Shown piece after piece: positions 9,525 through 18,806 of a stretch of 64,000 nt of DNA. The position numbers and the translations under genes are program-made. The stretch's first letter is position 1. Each line of letters opens with the position of its first letter. Source of the stretch: Actinomycetospora termitidis (GTDB lineage Bacteria; Actinomycetota; Actinomycetes; Mycobacteriales; Pseudonocardiaceae); assembly GCF_030286555.1 (NCBI RefSeq), contig NZ_JASVWF010000006.1, positions 124,001 through 188,000 on the forward strand, written 5' to 3'. The notes below the pieces were generated by a model. It did no database searches. It saw only the letters and a program-made list of their open reading frames with translations, and was not told the DNA's origin.

Positions 9525-10230
9525 CTCAGACTGATTCTCGGTATCGTTTGTGTTCGTCCTTCTTTGAAACATTGGCGGTGATGCCGCATCTAGGCACGTC
9601 TAGCGTGGCTTCCTCGGGAAATCTAACTGTTGATATGGTGTCGGGGTTTCCTTCTTCTGATCCGCCGGGAGCGCGTCTAGCTTTCACCAGATTGACGGTT
9701 GGCCGAAAGTGCGTCCGAGCGCAGAACCTTGGAATGTTCCCGTCAGTACCCACATTCTGCGGAACCAACAGTGAGCCGTGACTTTCAAAGAGATCCTCGG
9801 GGGCGATGCGAGGGGCCGGCCGTAGTCGGAGTGACCGGAGCCCGTGGCGCTGGCTGGCTGTCCTGAGGTTGGCGAGGAGCCGGGATGTCGCGCTCTCCGT
9901 GCCATTGACCCAGAGTGCGGGAGTCAATTTGTTCCGCGGCGGGCGATGTCGACGCACGGCGCGGCGACCCACGCGAGGGCGGCGACCGCCGCGGCTCCGA
10001 GCAGTGCGGTGGTGATTCGGTGCCCTGACATGTCGTGCGCCCCCCGGGCGCGGAGTTTTCCCTGGACTCCACGCTCTGGGCCGCCGAGGTAGGCCACCGA
10101 GGGTGGGCGGGGAACGGCCGAACGGGAGAGGCCGTGCGGCCGTTCCGGCGACGCGAAGTGTGTTCGTAGTGCTCGCTGCACGGCAGGGTGGATCGCCGCG
10201 GGGTGGGAGCGAGCGGACTGGGGGGAGCCG
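9525..10230 (+). other. intergenic stretch, no supported gene
   Basis: The first 250 bases keep the low GC of the preceding block and the rest returns to high GC, so the compositional boundary lies near 9780. Open frames exist on both strands but have no ribosome site, family resemblance or codon signal that I can support. A 35-codon minus-strand frame (9924-10031) with one hydrophobic segment is the only mild candidate. Confidence 0.5.
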
Positions 10231-11114
10231 GTGGCCGGTGTGCGCGAGTTCCGTCGTGACGACCTCGCCGTGGTCGGGGTGCTGTACGAGGAGATCATCC
10301 GCTCTGGTATGCGGACGCCCCCGCCGGAGCTCGGCGGCTACGTCGAGCGGACCCTGCTCGAGCCTACGTGGGCCACGCCCGAGGTGTCCTCGCTGGTCCA
10401 CGAAGCCGACGACGGCGAGACCCTCGGCTTCACCGCGTCCTATCCGCTTCGGCTCGTGGTCGAGGGACGGCCGGCGCGAGCGCTGGTGAGCGGGAGCCTC
10501 GTCGTCAGCCCGCGGGCAGCGGGTGCCGGGGCTCTGTTGACGCGCAAGCAGCTGTGCGGAGTCCAGGAGCTCGCGCTAACCGACGGTGCCAATGACGCGA
10601 CACTGGGGCTGTGGCCGGCGCTCGACGGGCAGCCGATGCTGCACCGGGCGGTCGAGGCGCACCGCACGTTGCGGCCTGGGTCGGAGGCAGGCGTGGTCCT
10701 CACGGGCCACGGACATCCCCCGTCGGTGCAGCGAATCGGGGGCGCGGAGATGGGTCCTCGACTTCACGCGACGGCGGGTCGCCCCTAATGACGTCGAGCT
10801 GGAGGCGGCCCCGGTCGGCACCCGCCCGGAGCAATCCACCCCCGAGGTTCTGCTCGAGGCGATCGGAGCCGCGCGGTTCCGGGTCTGCCGGACTACGGTC
10901 CACGCCTACCTGACGCGGCTCTTCGCCCGCCTCGAGGGGTCGCCGCCCCTGCGGGGCCCGGTGGTCCGTCAGCTCGTGCTCCGTCCCCACAACGGGCGCC
11001 CCAGTGGCTGGTTCGCGTACCACCTAACCCCGGCCGGGCGGCGGATGTCCTCGTAGCCGTCGGGCTGCCGGGGCGGGTCGGGCGCATGTTCGACCACCTG
11101 CTCGTCGACGCCTG
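10231..11114 (+). pseudogene. GNAT-like acyltransferase, broken by two frameshifts
   Basis: The gene starts well: GTG at 10231 with GGGGGAG five bases before it, then VREFRRDDLAVVGVLYEEI and VSGSLVVSPRAAGAG as in the GNAT-like proteins of actinobacterial sugar clusters. That frame ends at 10788. The rest of the family pattern continues in the next frame from about 10745 to 11040 (VVRQLVLRPHNGRPSGWFAYHL, equivalent to the GWYxYxLxPGG region) and then returns to the first frame at 11041-11114 (RVGRMFDHLLVDA). Two shifts therefore split one product of roughly 290 residues. It is probably a decayed gene of the polysaccharide cluster; sequencing error is the alternative. Confidence 0.65.
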
Positions 11115-11501
11115 ACGACTTAGTGCGCACGGGGTGTAGGTCAGACCACGTCTTCGTTCGACGATCTGCGCCCGAGTCTCAAACACCGGCAACCCAACGG
11201 TTCTCCTCGCCGAGTTCGGCGTCGTCGCGGTGGGCGGCGACCCGGAGCGCGTGGCACGACGGCGGAACCACAGATTGCGCTATGCCCACGACGACGACCG
11301 CTCCGCCGCTTGCCTCGTCGCGTGGACCCTCGGTGCCTGAAGACCGGGGCTGCGCTCCGCAGCGATCGACTCACCCAAGGTCATCAATCCGTTCGCCGAG
11401 ACCCTTTCGTCATCCGGATAGACCACTCTTCAGGGGAAACGACGTGACTGATCGTCGCGATGGGCCCTGTGGGGGACGAATTCCATCGGGGGGACGAACG
11501 C
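11115..11501 (+). other. intergenic region before the large surface protein
   Basis: No gene is supported here. A plus-strand open frame runs through it into the next gene but is low-complexity shadow coding. The region should hold the promoter of the large protein at 11502; I could not pick out a convincing promoter hexamer pair. Confidence 0.4.
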
Positions 11502-14500
11502 ATGAAGAGGTCGGGCGGGGCGAGGAACGCCGTCAGGACGCACGAGGCCGCCAAGGCCCGCAAGGCGGCACGGAAGGCGAAGAGGGTCGCTCACGTCACC
11601 GCAACCTCGCGAACGGTGCAGGCGTCGGTGGCGGTAGCGATCGGCGCGGGAGTTCTGCTGCACGGCGGTCCGGTGTCGGGCCCGGACGCCTCGGCGCCGG
11701 TCCTCGTGCGCACCGTGGCCCTGACCTCGCAGGACGGGGCCGGCGACGAGCAGTCGGAGGCCGACACCGCGGGATCGGCGTCGGACGAGGAGGCGGCGGC
11801 CTCCTCTGGCGACTCCGAGGGGGAGGGCTCGAGCGCCGGCGGCTCGGGCGCGAGCGGCTCCATGGAGCAGGACAGCGCTCCGACGACGACCGCCGAGCAG
11901 GCCGAGACCCCGTCCGCCCCTGAGTCGGACCCGGAGCCGACGTCCTCGCCGGCTGCGCCGGCCCGGACGACTACCCCGACGATCGAGCCCACGGCAACTC
12001 CCAGCACCCCGACTCCGGCGCCCGCCGCCGCATCCGCTCCGGCGGCGGCGATCCCGCAGACCGCCGCCGAGGTCGCGCCGGTGGTGTCGCCCGCGGCCGT
12101 CGTGGCCGCGCCCGGGTCCGCATCCGCGCCGGTCACGGTGTTCCGAGGGGCTGCGGTCCCCGCCGGTCGACCCGACGGCACACCGCAGGACCTCCCGGCC
12201 GCCGTGCGTACGGCGACGTCGACGGGTCGCGTGACCCACGCCGTCGCGCAGAACCTGCTGACGAGGATCGCCCTCGGCCTGGCCGGTGTCCTGCCGACGG
12301 CTCCGGCGGGCGGTGGACCCGTCGCCCCGGCCGCTCCGACCAGCGCCCTGCTGCTGGCGCAGTGGGCGCTCTTCCGTCGTGGCGGCTCGCTGTTCAACCA
12401 GAGCCCCGTCAGCCGGCCGGCCCAGGCGCCGTCGAGCACGGGGCAGATCGTCGGGGACCTGCACGCGACCGACCCCGACGGCGACCGGCTGACCTACACC
12501 GTCGTCTCCGACGGCGCCCACGGCCACGTCGTCGTGAAGGCGAACGGGACCTTCACCTACACCCCGGACCCCGCATTCGCGAAGACCGGCGGGACCGACT
12601 CCTTCACCGTCGTCATCCGCGACAACGACGCGGCCGCCCCGGGCCCGGGCCGCTACACCGACCTGCTGCGCGGCGTGCTGTCCCGCCACCACCCGGTGCT
12701 CGCGTCCCGGCTGTTCGGTCCCCACGCGGTCACGATCACGGTGCCGGTGACCGTGACCCCGAGCGGGCCCAACACCCCGCCGGTCGTGTCGCCGACTCCT
12801 CCGGCCTCGACGGTCGACCGCGGCACGGGAGCGGTCCGCGGGAGCCTGGGCGTGCAGGACCCGGACGGCGACCGGCTCACCTACACCGTCCAGCAGCCGA
12901 CGGGCATCGGCACGGTGGTGGTCGACCAGACCACCGGCACGTATACCTTCACGCCCGACGCCGCCGCCCGGCGGGCAGCAGCAGGATCGGTCGGCGGCGA
13001 CTTCGTGACGTTCACGGTGTTCGTCTCGGACGGTCAGGGCGACCCGCTGCCGGTGACGGTCACCGCCGCCATCGACCCCGGCCCGGCCGAGGTCGTCGCC
13101 GGGCTCCCGGTCGGGGTGGGCACCTCGACGATGTACGCGAGCCCCGACGGGCGGCGCATCTACGCCGTCGGTCAGGCCGGGACGCCCACCGTGCTGCCCT
13201 TCGCGTCGGCGCGCGCAGCCGTCCAGCGCGCGGCCGTGGCACCGACAGGCTCAACGATCTCGATCATCGACGCCGGGAGCAACACGCTCATCAGCACGGT
13301 GACCCTGCCGGGCAACGCGGACCAGTTCGTCTTCAGCCCGGACGGTTCCCACGCCTTCGTGACGTCCTGGGAGAGCTACGTCCGCGACAGCCCCGCCACG
13401 ATCACGGTCATCGACGTCGCGACCGACACCGTCGTCGCCACGATTGAGGCCGAGAACCTGCGCGGCGACCTCTACTTCAGCCCCGACGGGCGCACGGCCT
13501 ACGTGACCGACCGGACGAACGGCGAGGTCGGCGTCATCACGGTGCTGGACCTGGACGACGACACCACGACGACGATCGAGGTGCCCTACCCCCAGCAGCT
13601 CTTCTTCAGCCCCGACGGCCGCCGGGCCTACAACGCGAGTGCTTCCGAACGGCGGACGTACATCATCGACACGTCCGACCATCACGTGATCGGCAGCGTG
13701 CCCGGCTACGGGCCGGTGCGGTTCGACCCGGACGGCACCCACGCCTACGTCGTCGACTACCGCTCCGAGAACAGCTCCGTCACGGTGATCGACATCGGTA
13801 CGGACTCCGTTGCGGCGATCGTGCCGCTCGGCTCGTACCCCTCGGGAATCCAGTTCGGTTCCGGCGGACGGTTCGCCTACGTCAGCGACAACACCTGGGG
13901 CGGCGACGAGACGCTCACGATCATCGACACGTCGGACTTCTCCTCCCGGACGGTCGACCTGGGCGAGGACCCGAGCGAGCTGCAGCTCGCCCCCGCCGGC
14001 AACCGCGGCTACATCGTCGACCGCGACGCCGGCACCGTGACGATCATCGACACGGAGAACGGGGTCGTGCTCGACGCGGTCGACACGACCGACGAGGAGT
14101 ACAGCTACATCCGCGAGTGGGCGTTCAGCCCCGACGGCTCCCGGTTCTACATCTCCGACAGCGGCCGGACGACGATCATCAACACCGTCGACGACACCGT
14201 CACCGTCGTGCCCGGGGACGGCCGACTGGGCTTCACCCCGGACGGTTCCGCGGCCTATCTGCTCGGCTACGACAACGACGGCGGGACGACGCTGCAGCTC
14301 GTCAGCACCGCCGACGACAGCGTGCGCGCCTTCAGCGTCCCCGTCTCCTACGCCAGCTCCGTGTTCTTCACCGCCGACGCCACCCGGGCGTACTTCCAGA
14401 CCTACGACGGCGTGCTGACGGTGCTGGACACGACCACCGGTACGACGAGGGCGGTCCCGGTGGGCCAGCCCGTCTACCAGCCGCAGTTCAGCCCGGACGG

Positions 14501-14999
14501 TCTCCAGCTGTACGTGGGCGGCTACGACGCCTACGGCGGTCCGTACGGCAGCCCGTCCGGCGAGGCCAGCGTGGTCGTCCTGAGCACCGTCGACGACACG
14601 GTGTGGACCGTGCCGTTGCGCGAATATCCCTCCTACGTGACCTTCAGCCCCGACGGCACCCACGCGTACGTGACGAGCGAGCGCGGTCCCACGGGCACGA
14701 AGGTGACGGTCATCGATCGCTCCGACGGGAGCTACACGACGTTCGACACGAGCCCCTACGCCTCGGACGTCGCGTTCAGCCCGGACGGTCGCTTCGGTTA
14801 CATCACCGGCAACGAGGAGGTCACCTTCATCGACCTGTCCGACGGCGCCCGCTCGGTCGTGCCCGCGTCCGTCGTCAACGGCGTCCGGTTCAGCGCCGAC
14901 GGCCGGCACGCCTACATCCTCGACTCGCGCGGCGGCACCGCGGTGGTCGTCGCCCTCGACGAGCCGGCCGGCACCACCGACCCGCAGACGCAGGTGTAG
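11502..14999 (+). CDS. large surface protein: cadherin-like repeats plus two seven-blade propellers
   Basis: 1165 residues. A basic N-terminus (KARKAARKAKR) precedes one weakly hydrophobic segment (ASVAVAIGAGVLL), then a long Ser/Thr/Pro/Ala-rich linker. Two VCBS/cadherin-like units follow, each opening with DPDGDRLTYTV and closing with a TFTYTP-type strand. The remaining 630 or so residues hold about fourteen repeats of the form FSPDGxxAYV, as in YVTN-type beta-propellers, enough for two seven-blade propellers. The start at 11502 has GGGGGGA about 8 bases upstream; an earlier ATG at 11460 lacks one. It likely sits at the cell surface as a binding or scaffold protein. Position directly before the initiating sugar transferase ties it to the polysaccharide, but its partner is unknown. 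Confidence 0.8.
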   Translation: MKRSGGARNAVRTHEAAKARKAARKAKRVAHVTATSRTVQASVAVAIGAGVLLHGGPVSGPDASAPVLVRTVALTSQDGAGDEQSEADTAGSASDEEAAASSGDSEGEGSSAGGSGASGSMEQDSAPTTTAEQAETPSAPESDPEPTSSPAAPARTTTPTIEPTATPSTPTPAPAAASAPAAAIPQTAAEVAPVVSPAAVVAAPGSASAPVTVFRGAAVPAGRPDGTPQDLPAAVRTATSTGRVTHAVAQNLLTRIALGLAGVLPTAPAGGGPVAPAAPTSALLLAQWALFRRGGSLFNQSPVSRPAQAPSSTGQIVGDLHATDPDGDRLTYTVVSDGAHGHVVVKANGTFTYTPDPAFAKTGGTDSFTVVIRDNDAAAPGPGRYTDLLRGVLSRHHPVLASRLFGPHAVTITVPVTVTPSGPNTPPVVSPTPPASTVDRGTGAVRGSLGVQDPDGDRLTYTVQQPTGIGTVVVDQTTGTYTFTPDAAARRAAAGSVGGDFVTFTVFVSDGQGDPLPVTVTAAIDPGPAEVVAGLPVGVGTSTMYASPDGRRIYAVGQAGTPTVLPFASARAAVQRAAVAPTGSTISIIDAGSNTLISTVTLPGNADQFVFSPDGSHAFVTSWESYVRDSPATITVIDVATDTVVATIEAENLRGDLYFSPDGRTAYVTDRTNGEVGVITVLDLDDDTTTTIEVPYPQQLFFSPDGRRAYNASASERRTYIIDTSDHHVIGSVPGYGPVRFDPDGTHAYVVDYRSENSSVTVIDIGTDSVAAIVPLGSYPSGIQFGSGGRFAYVSDNTWGGDETLTIIDTSDFSSRTVDLGEDPSELQLAPAGNRGYIVDRDAGTVTIIDTENGVVLDAVDTTDEEYSYIREWAFSPDGSRFYISDSGRTTIINTVDDTVTVVPGDGRLGFTPDGSAAYLLGYDNDGGTTLQLVSTADDSVRAFSVPVSYASSVFFTADATRAYFQTYDGVLTVLDTTTGTTRAVPVGQPVYQPQFSPDGLQLYVGGYDAYGGPYGSPSGEASVVVLSTVDDTVWTVPLREYPSYVTFSPDGTHAYVTSERGPTGTKVTVIDRSDGSYTTFDTSPYASDVAFSPDGRFGYITGNEEVTFIDLSDGARSVVPASVVNGVRFSADGRHAYILDSRGGTAVVVALDEPAGTTDPQTQV

Positions 15000-15004
15000 C
15001 GCTC

Positions 15005-16459
15005 GTGGGCACCGTCGAGGTCGTCCCGGGCGCGGGTGCTGCCTCGGCGGCGCGCTGGTGGCACGCGCGCGTGCGGTGGGACGTCCGCTACCGCCGCGGC
15101 GTGATCACCTCGGACGTCGTGAGCGTGCTCGCGGTGGTGGGGGCCAGCACATGGCTGCACGTGCGGGGAGGGCCGGGCGGAGCCTGGCCGCGTGAGGTGG
15201 GCTGGGCGATGGGCCCGGCCGTCGTCGTCCTGGTCGTCGTGGCCCTCGGGCTGTGTCGGGCGTGGGACCGCAGCGTGCTCGGGTCGGGCTCCGAGGAGTT
15301 CACCCGGGTGGCGCGGGCGTACGCGTCGGGCGCGGTGGCGCTCGCGTTCGCCGGCGTCGCGCTGGGCGCCGACCCCGTCCGGCCCTGGGTGTTCGCGGTC
15401 CTCCCGGTTGCCGCCTTCGTGACGGTGCTGGGGCGCTACACCCTGCGCCGCGGACTGCACCGTCGCCGGCGACGCGGCACGTGCATGTACGACGTGCTGG
15501 CAGTGGGGTCCGTGGCGGCGGTGGAGGACCTCGTCCTGCGCACCCGTCGGGTGCCGTTCCACGGCTGGACCGTCGCCGCGGCCTGTGTCGCCGAGAACGG
15601 GGCGGGTCCCGACGTCGAGGGCGTGGCCCTGGTCGGCGGCCTCGAGGACGCGGTCGACCGGGCCCGCGCGCTCGGAGCGCGGATCGTGGCGGTCGTTCCC
15701 GCGCCGGACTGGACTCCACAGCGCCTGCGCCGGCTCGCCTGGGAGCTCGAGGAGACCGGCGCGGAACTCGTGGTCGATCCGGGCCTCATGGAGATCGGAG
15801 GGCCCAGGCTGCACGTCACGCCGGTGGACGGGCTGCCGATGCTGCGGCTCTCCGCGCCCCGGCTGTCGGGGGTCGCGCGCATGCTCAAGTACGGCACGGA
15901 TCGGCTGTTCGCCGCGGTGCTGCTCCTGGTGCTGTCCCCGGTGCTCCTCGTCGTGGCCACACTGGTTGCCGCTGGGGGAGGCCCGGTGTTCTACCGGCAG
16001 ACCCGAAGCGGACAGAACGGCCGCACGTTCCGGATGATCAAGTTCCGGACGATGCACGAGGGTGCGGACCAGGTGATCTTGGAGGGCAACGACGGGGCCG
16101 GGCCGCTGTTCAAGCTCCGCGACGATCCGCGCGTGACACCGGTCGGCGCCGTGTTGCGGCGCTGGTCGCTCGACGAGCTGCCGCAGCTGGTCAATATCCT
16201 CGCCGGGTCCATGTCGCTGGTCGGGCCGCGCCCGCCGTTGCCGCGTGAGGTGGAGAGCTACGGCGACGAGGCCCGGCGCCGGCTCCTGGTTCGGCCGGGG
16301 CTCACGGGCCTGTGGCAGGTCAACGGCCGCTCGGACCTCTCCTGGGACGACTCCGTGCGCCTCGATCTGCGCTACGTGGAGAACTGGTCGCCGATGCTGG
16401 ACCTGGTGATCCTCTGGAAGACGGTGTGGGCCGTCCTGCGGGGGACCGGGGCGTACTGA
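15005..16459 (+). CDS. initiating sugar-phosphate transferase (WbaP/ExoY type)
   Basis: About 484 residues. Several N-terminal membrane helices (from VITSDVVSVLAVVG on) and a cytoplasmic nucleotide-binding-like middle precede the conserved bacterial sugar transferase domain: DRLFAAVLLLVLSPVLL, GGPVFYRQTRSGQNGRTF, FRMIKFRTMHEGAD, SLDELPQLVNILAGSMSLVGP, and RPGLTGLWQVNGRSDLSW. It transfers a sugar phosphate to undecaprenyl phosphate and starts the repeat unit. GTG 15005 follows the previous stop by five bases. A 93-bp piece (16163-16255) recurs as a degraded copy at 35523-35615. Confidence 0.9.
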   Translation: MGTVEVVPGAGAASAARWWHARVRWDVRYRRGVITSDVVSVLAVVGASTWLHVRGGPGGAWPREVGWAMGPAVVVLVVVALGLCRAWDRSVLGSGSEEFTRVARAYASGAVALAFAGVALGADPVRPWVFAVLPVAAFVTVLGRYTLRRGLHRRRRRGTCMYDVLAVGSVAAVEDLVLRTRRVPFHGWTVAAACVAENGAGPDVEGVALVGGLEDAVDRARALGARIVAVVPAPDWTPQRLRRLAWELEETGAELVVDPGLMEIGGPRLHVTPVDGLPMLRLSAPRLSGVARMLKYGTDRLFAAVLLLVLSPVLLVVATLVAAGGGPVFYRQTRSGQNGRTFRMIKFRTMHEGADQVILEGNDGAGPLFKLRDDPRVTPVGAVLRRWSLDELPQLVNILAGSMSLVGPRPPLPREVESYGDEARRRLLVRPGLTGLWQVNGRSDLSWDDSVRLDLRYVENWSPMLDLVILWKTVWAVLRGTGAY

Positions 16460-16581
16460 CGAGCCGCTCGAGGATTCACGTCGACCTCGTCGTCGGCGAA
16501 GGGGATCTCTCCGACGCAGTCGGGCGTCTGCCGGCCGTTGCTTGAGCGCCGTCGCGAGATCGGCGAGCGCTGTCCGTGCGA

Positions 16582-16601
16582 GCTCCAGCCGCGGCTGGAG
16601 C
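16582..16601. terminator. perfect palindrome between convergent genes
   Basis: GCTCCAGCC and GGCTGGAGC are separated by GC, giving a perfect 20-base palindrome in the 157-base gap between the sugar transferase and the convergent gene that ends at 16617. No T-run follows, so a bidirectional terminator is likely but not proven. Confidence 0.45.
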
Positions 16602-16616
16602 GCCTGTTGCGGCTGG

Positions 16617-17423
16617 TCAGCCCGTGTGCCACCCGAACGCGGTGCCGATGAAGAACCCGTCCGCGACCTCCTTGACGACCAGTGCGTTGATCTGTTGCTG
16701 CTTTCCCGACGACGAGAGCCCGGAGCTGGTGTTCGTGAAGCAGATGACCTGGCCCACCTCAGGGAGGAAGCTCGGCCCGGAAGCCTCGGCGCGGAGGCGG
16801 AGTGCTTCGTCGCAGGCCTCGGGAGTGGGTGGGTTGACCTGCGTGAACGCGACGTTGTCGTTGCCGCCGTTGACCTCTATGACGCCAGGGCGCGGGCGTG
16901 CGCAGTTCGAGAACCCGAAATCGTAGTCCGGGAGGCTCGGCCCCGTCTGGGGAATGTCCATGTCGACCGTCGAACTGCTGCTGCAATCGCCTCTGGCGAC
17001 TCTCAGGTCCACCGGCTCGTAGGCGATGGAGGGTGCGGGCGCCGAAGTCGTGCCCGGGGACGTCGTCGGCGTGGGAGGGGATCCGGTCGGCGACGTACTC
17101 GGACTGGCCGTGGTGGTCGTGGGAGGTGCAGCGGTGATCTGACCGCGGCCGCCGCTCAGCAGGCCGATGAGGATCCCGATGATCAGAACCAGGACCACGA
17201 CCAGGAGGAGCATGAGGACGAGATAGCGAGCGCGGACGAAGGATGTCGTCCGAGTCCTGCCGTTCGACGAGTACTCGTGCCTGATGACCATCGGCAGGTT
17301 CGCGCGCTGCGTGTCGACCTGGGTCTGCCGCAACTCGAGATCGTCGCGGCGCGAGCCACGACGTTCGCGGTCGTCATCACCGGGCTTCGACGATTCCCCG
17401 TCCCGGGAACGTCCTTCGGGCAA
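16617..17423 (-). CDS. membrane-anchored protein with extracellular Cys-containing domain
   Basis: 268 residues from a TTG start; AAGGAGG sits four bases before it on the minus strand. A charged cytoplasmic N-terminus (about 65 residues) is followed by one strong membrane helix (LVLMLLLVVVLVLIIGILIGLL), a Thr/Pro/Ser-rich linker and an outside domain with several cysteines (DCSSSS, FSNCARP, EACDEAL, VICFTN). I recognise no family. It is the last minus-strand gene of the kinase/GTPase operon, 57 bases after the atypical kinase gene, so it may be an extracellular sensor or target of that system. A start at Met-45 (17291) is possible. Confidence 0.65.
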   Translation of the reverse strand: MPEGRSRDGESSKPGDDDRERRGSRRDDLELRQTQVDTQRANLPMVIRHEYSSNGRTRTTSFVRARYLVLMLLLVVVLVLIIGILIGLLSGGRGQITAAPPTTTTASPSTSPTGSPPTPTTSPGTTSAPAPSIAYEPVDLRVARGDCSSSSTVDMDIPQTGPSLPDYDFGFSNCARPRPGVIEVNGGNDNVAFTQVNPPTPEACDEALRLRAEASGPSFLPEVGQVICFTNTSSGLSSSGKQQQINALVVKEVADGFFIGTAFGWHTG

Positions 17424-17480
17424 CGGTCCTCCTTCTGAATCCTGCGATCGTCGCGTTGCTGACTGGTCGGCCGGGCCGGA

Positions 17481-18806
17481 TCAACTCAGTTGACTCAGCC
17501 AGACCGCGACCCCGAGCCCGATCACCATCACGACCATGATCGCGAGCAGGAGAATCGTCAGGACGCGCTTGTACCTGGGCGGCCGGGCGACCTCGTCGGT
17601 GCTCCCCCCCGTCGCGGACTCGGGCGGCGCGACCTTGCCCGGGTGTCGCCGCCCGGGTCGCGGTGTTCGATCAGGAGACGGACCGGTCGTGCTCGTCGCC
17701 GCCTGCTGGTACCACCAGGTGGGGGGCTCCGTCGGCTGGGCGGGGGACTCGGTCGGCTGGGCGGGGGGCTTCTCGTACCGCTTCTCCGCGCGCGGCGGCG
17801 GACCGGGAGTCGGCTCCGGTGCGTCGAAGCGGCTCGGATCCACGATGGCGTTCTCCCACCACGGATTCGTCGGGCCGGCCGGTGCCGGGCGCGGCGGGGG
17901 GATGGTCGGGTTGATGAGCGCCTCGAGCCCGCAGTCCACAGGGCGCCCGGACGAGCAGAGTTCGACGAGTCGGGCCTTGAGCCGACCGACCTCGGCGTCG
18001 CGGAGCCGGTCGAGGTCGTGCCAGATCCCCGAGTCGAAAGGGCCGGTGAAGTCCGGCGCGCTGAAGATCAGGTTGCGATCCGTGTAGTACTTCTCCCACA
18101 GGTCCGGCTCTCGACTCAGTGCGGTGAGCGAGAGGTGGATGACCAGAGCGGGGAAGGTGTCCATGTACGGACCCCACCGGCGGCCGGGATCGGGAGGCTG
18201 GTATGCGTCGTGGCCCTGCTCGGCGGGTGCGCCCAGGTGGTCGATGGAGGGCAACCAGACGCCGTCGAAGTCGACGAGGCGCAGATCGGTTCCGTCGACC
18301 AGGACGTTCCCGTGCTGGAGGTCCCCGTGGGCGATTCCGGCAGTTTGCAGCCGTGCGACGCAGTCGCGCCAGCTCTGGGCCAGGTGGGCGAGACCGGTGG
18401 TGTCACCGTGCTCGACCAGACCGTCGACGTGGTCGTCGAGCACGGAGCCGGGCAGCCAGTCCATCCGCACCAGCGGCCACCAGAGGTCACGGATGTGCAC
18501 GCCGCTGTCCACCCACCGGGCGCTCGGGATGATCGTGCCGAGACCGTTGGAGGACAGGGAGGCGCCGAGCGCTGTGTACCGCTCGCGGCCCGACTCGCTG
18601 GGTCTCGTGAAGAAGCGCACCGCCTCGGGCCGCCCGCCGACCTCGGCGCGGAAGACCACGGCGCTGCCACCCGTGCTGGCGGCGGGGACGCTCTCACCGG
18701 GCGGGGTCGGGAAGACGGCCGCGCGTAGGTCACCGGGCCCGAACACGCGGCCGGGGGACTGCACGGCGAGCCGATAGTCCGTGGCGAGCGGCCAGGTCGT
18801 GTTCAC
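17481..18806 (-). CDS. atypical Ser/Thr kinase of a TerY-phosphatase-kinase triad
   Basis: 441 residues. The kinase-like fold is recognisable by AVRFF (where AxK is normal), the catalytic loop HGDLQHGNVLV and LVDFDG, the versions seen in kinases that travel with TerY and PP2C proteins. A recognisable glycine-rich loop is lacking, and the usual beta-3 lysine is replaced by arginine, so activity is uncertain. After the kinase come a Pro-rich linker with NPWWEN (coded at 17850-17867), another TWWY site, and a C-terminal membrane helix. It overlaps the phosphatase gene by ATGA. Substrates are unknown; neighbouring Pro-rich proteins are candidates. Confidence 0.8.
   Translation of the reverse strand: MNTTWPLATDYRLAVQSPGRVFGPGDLRAAVFPTPPGESVPAASTGGSAVVFRAEVGGRPEAVRFFTRPSESGRERYTALGASLSSNGLGTIIPSARWVDSGVHIRDLWWPLVRMDWLPGSVLDDHVDGLVEHGDTTGLAHLAQSWRDCVARLQTAGIAHGDLQHGNVLVDGTDLRLVDFDGVWLPSIDHLGAPAEQGHDAYQPPDPGRRWGPYMDTFPALVIHLSLTALSREPDLWEKYYTDRNLIFSAPDFTGPFDSGIWHDLDRLRDAEVGRLKARLVELCSSGRPVDCGLEALINPTIPPPRPAPAGPTNPWWENAIVDPSRFDAPEPTPGPPPRAEKRYEKPPAQPTESPAQPTEPPTWWYQQAATSTTGPSPDRTPRPGRRHPGKVAPPESATGGSTDEVARPPRYKRVLTILLLAIMVVMVIGLGVAVWLSQLS

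Noticed and set aside
9924-10031. A 35-residue minus-strand membrane peptide
   Set aside because: One hydrophobic stretch but no ribosome site, neighbour or relative to support it.
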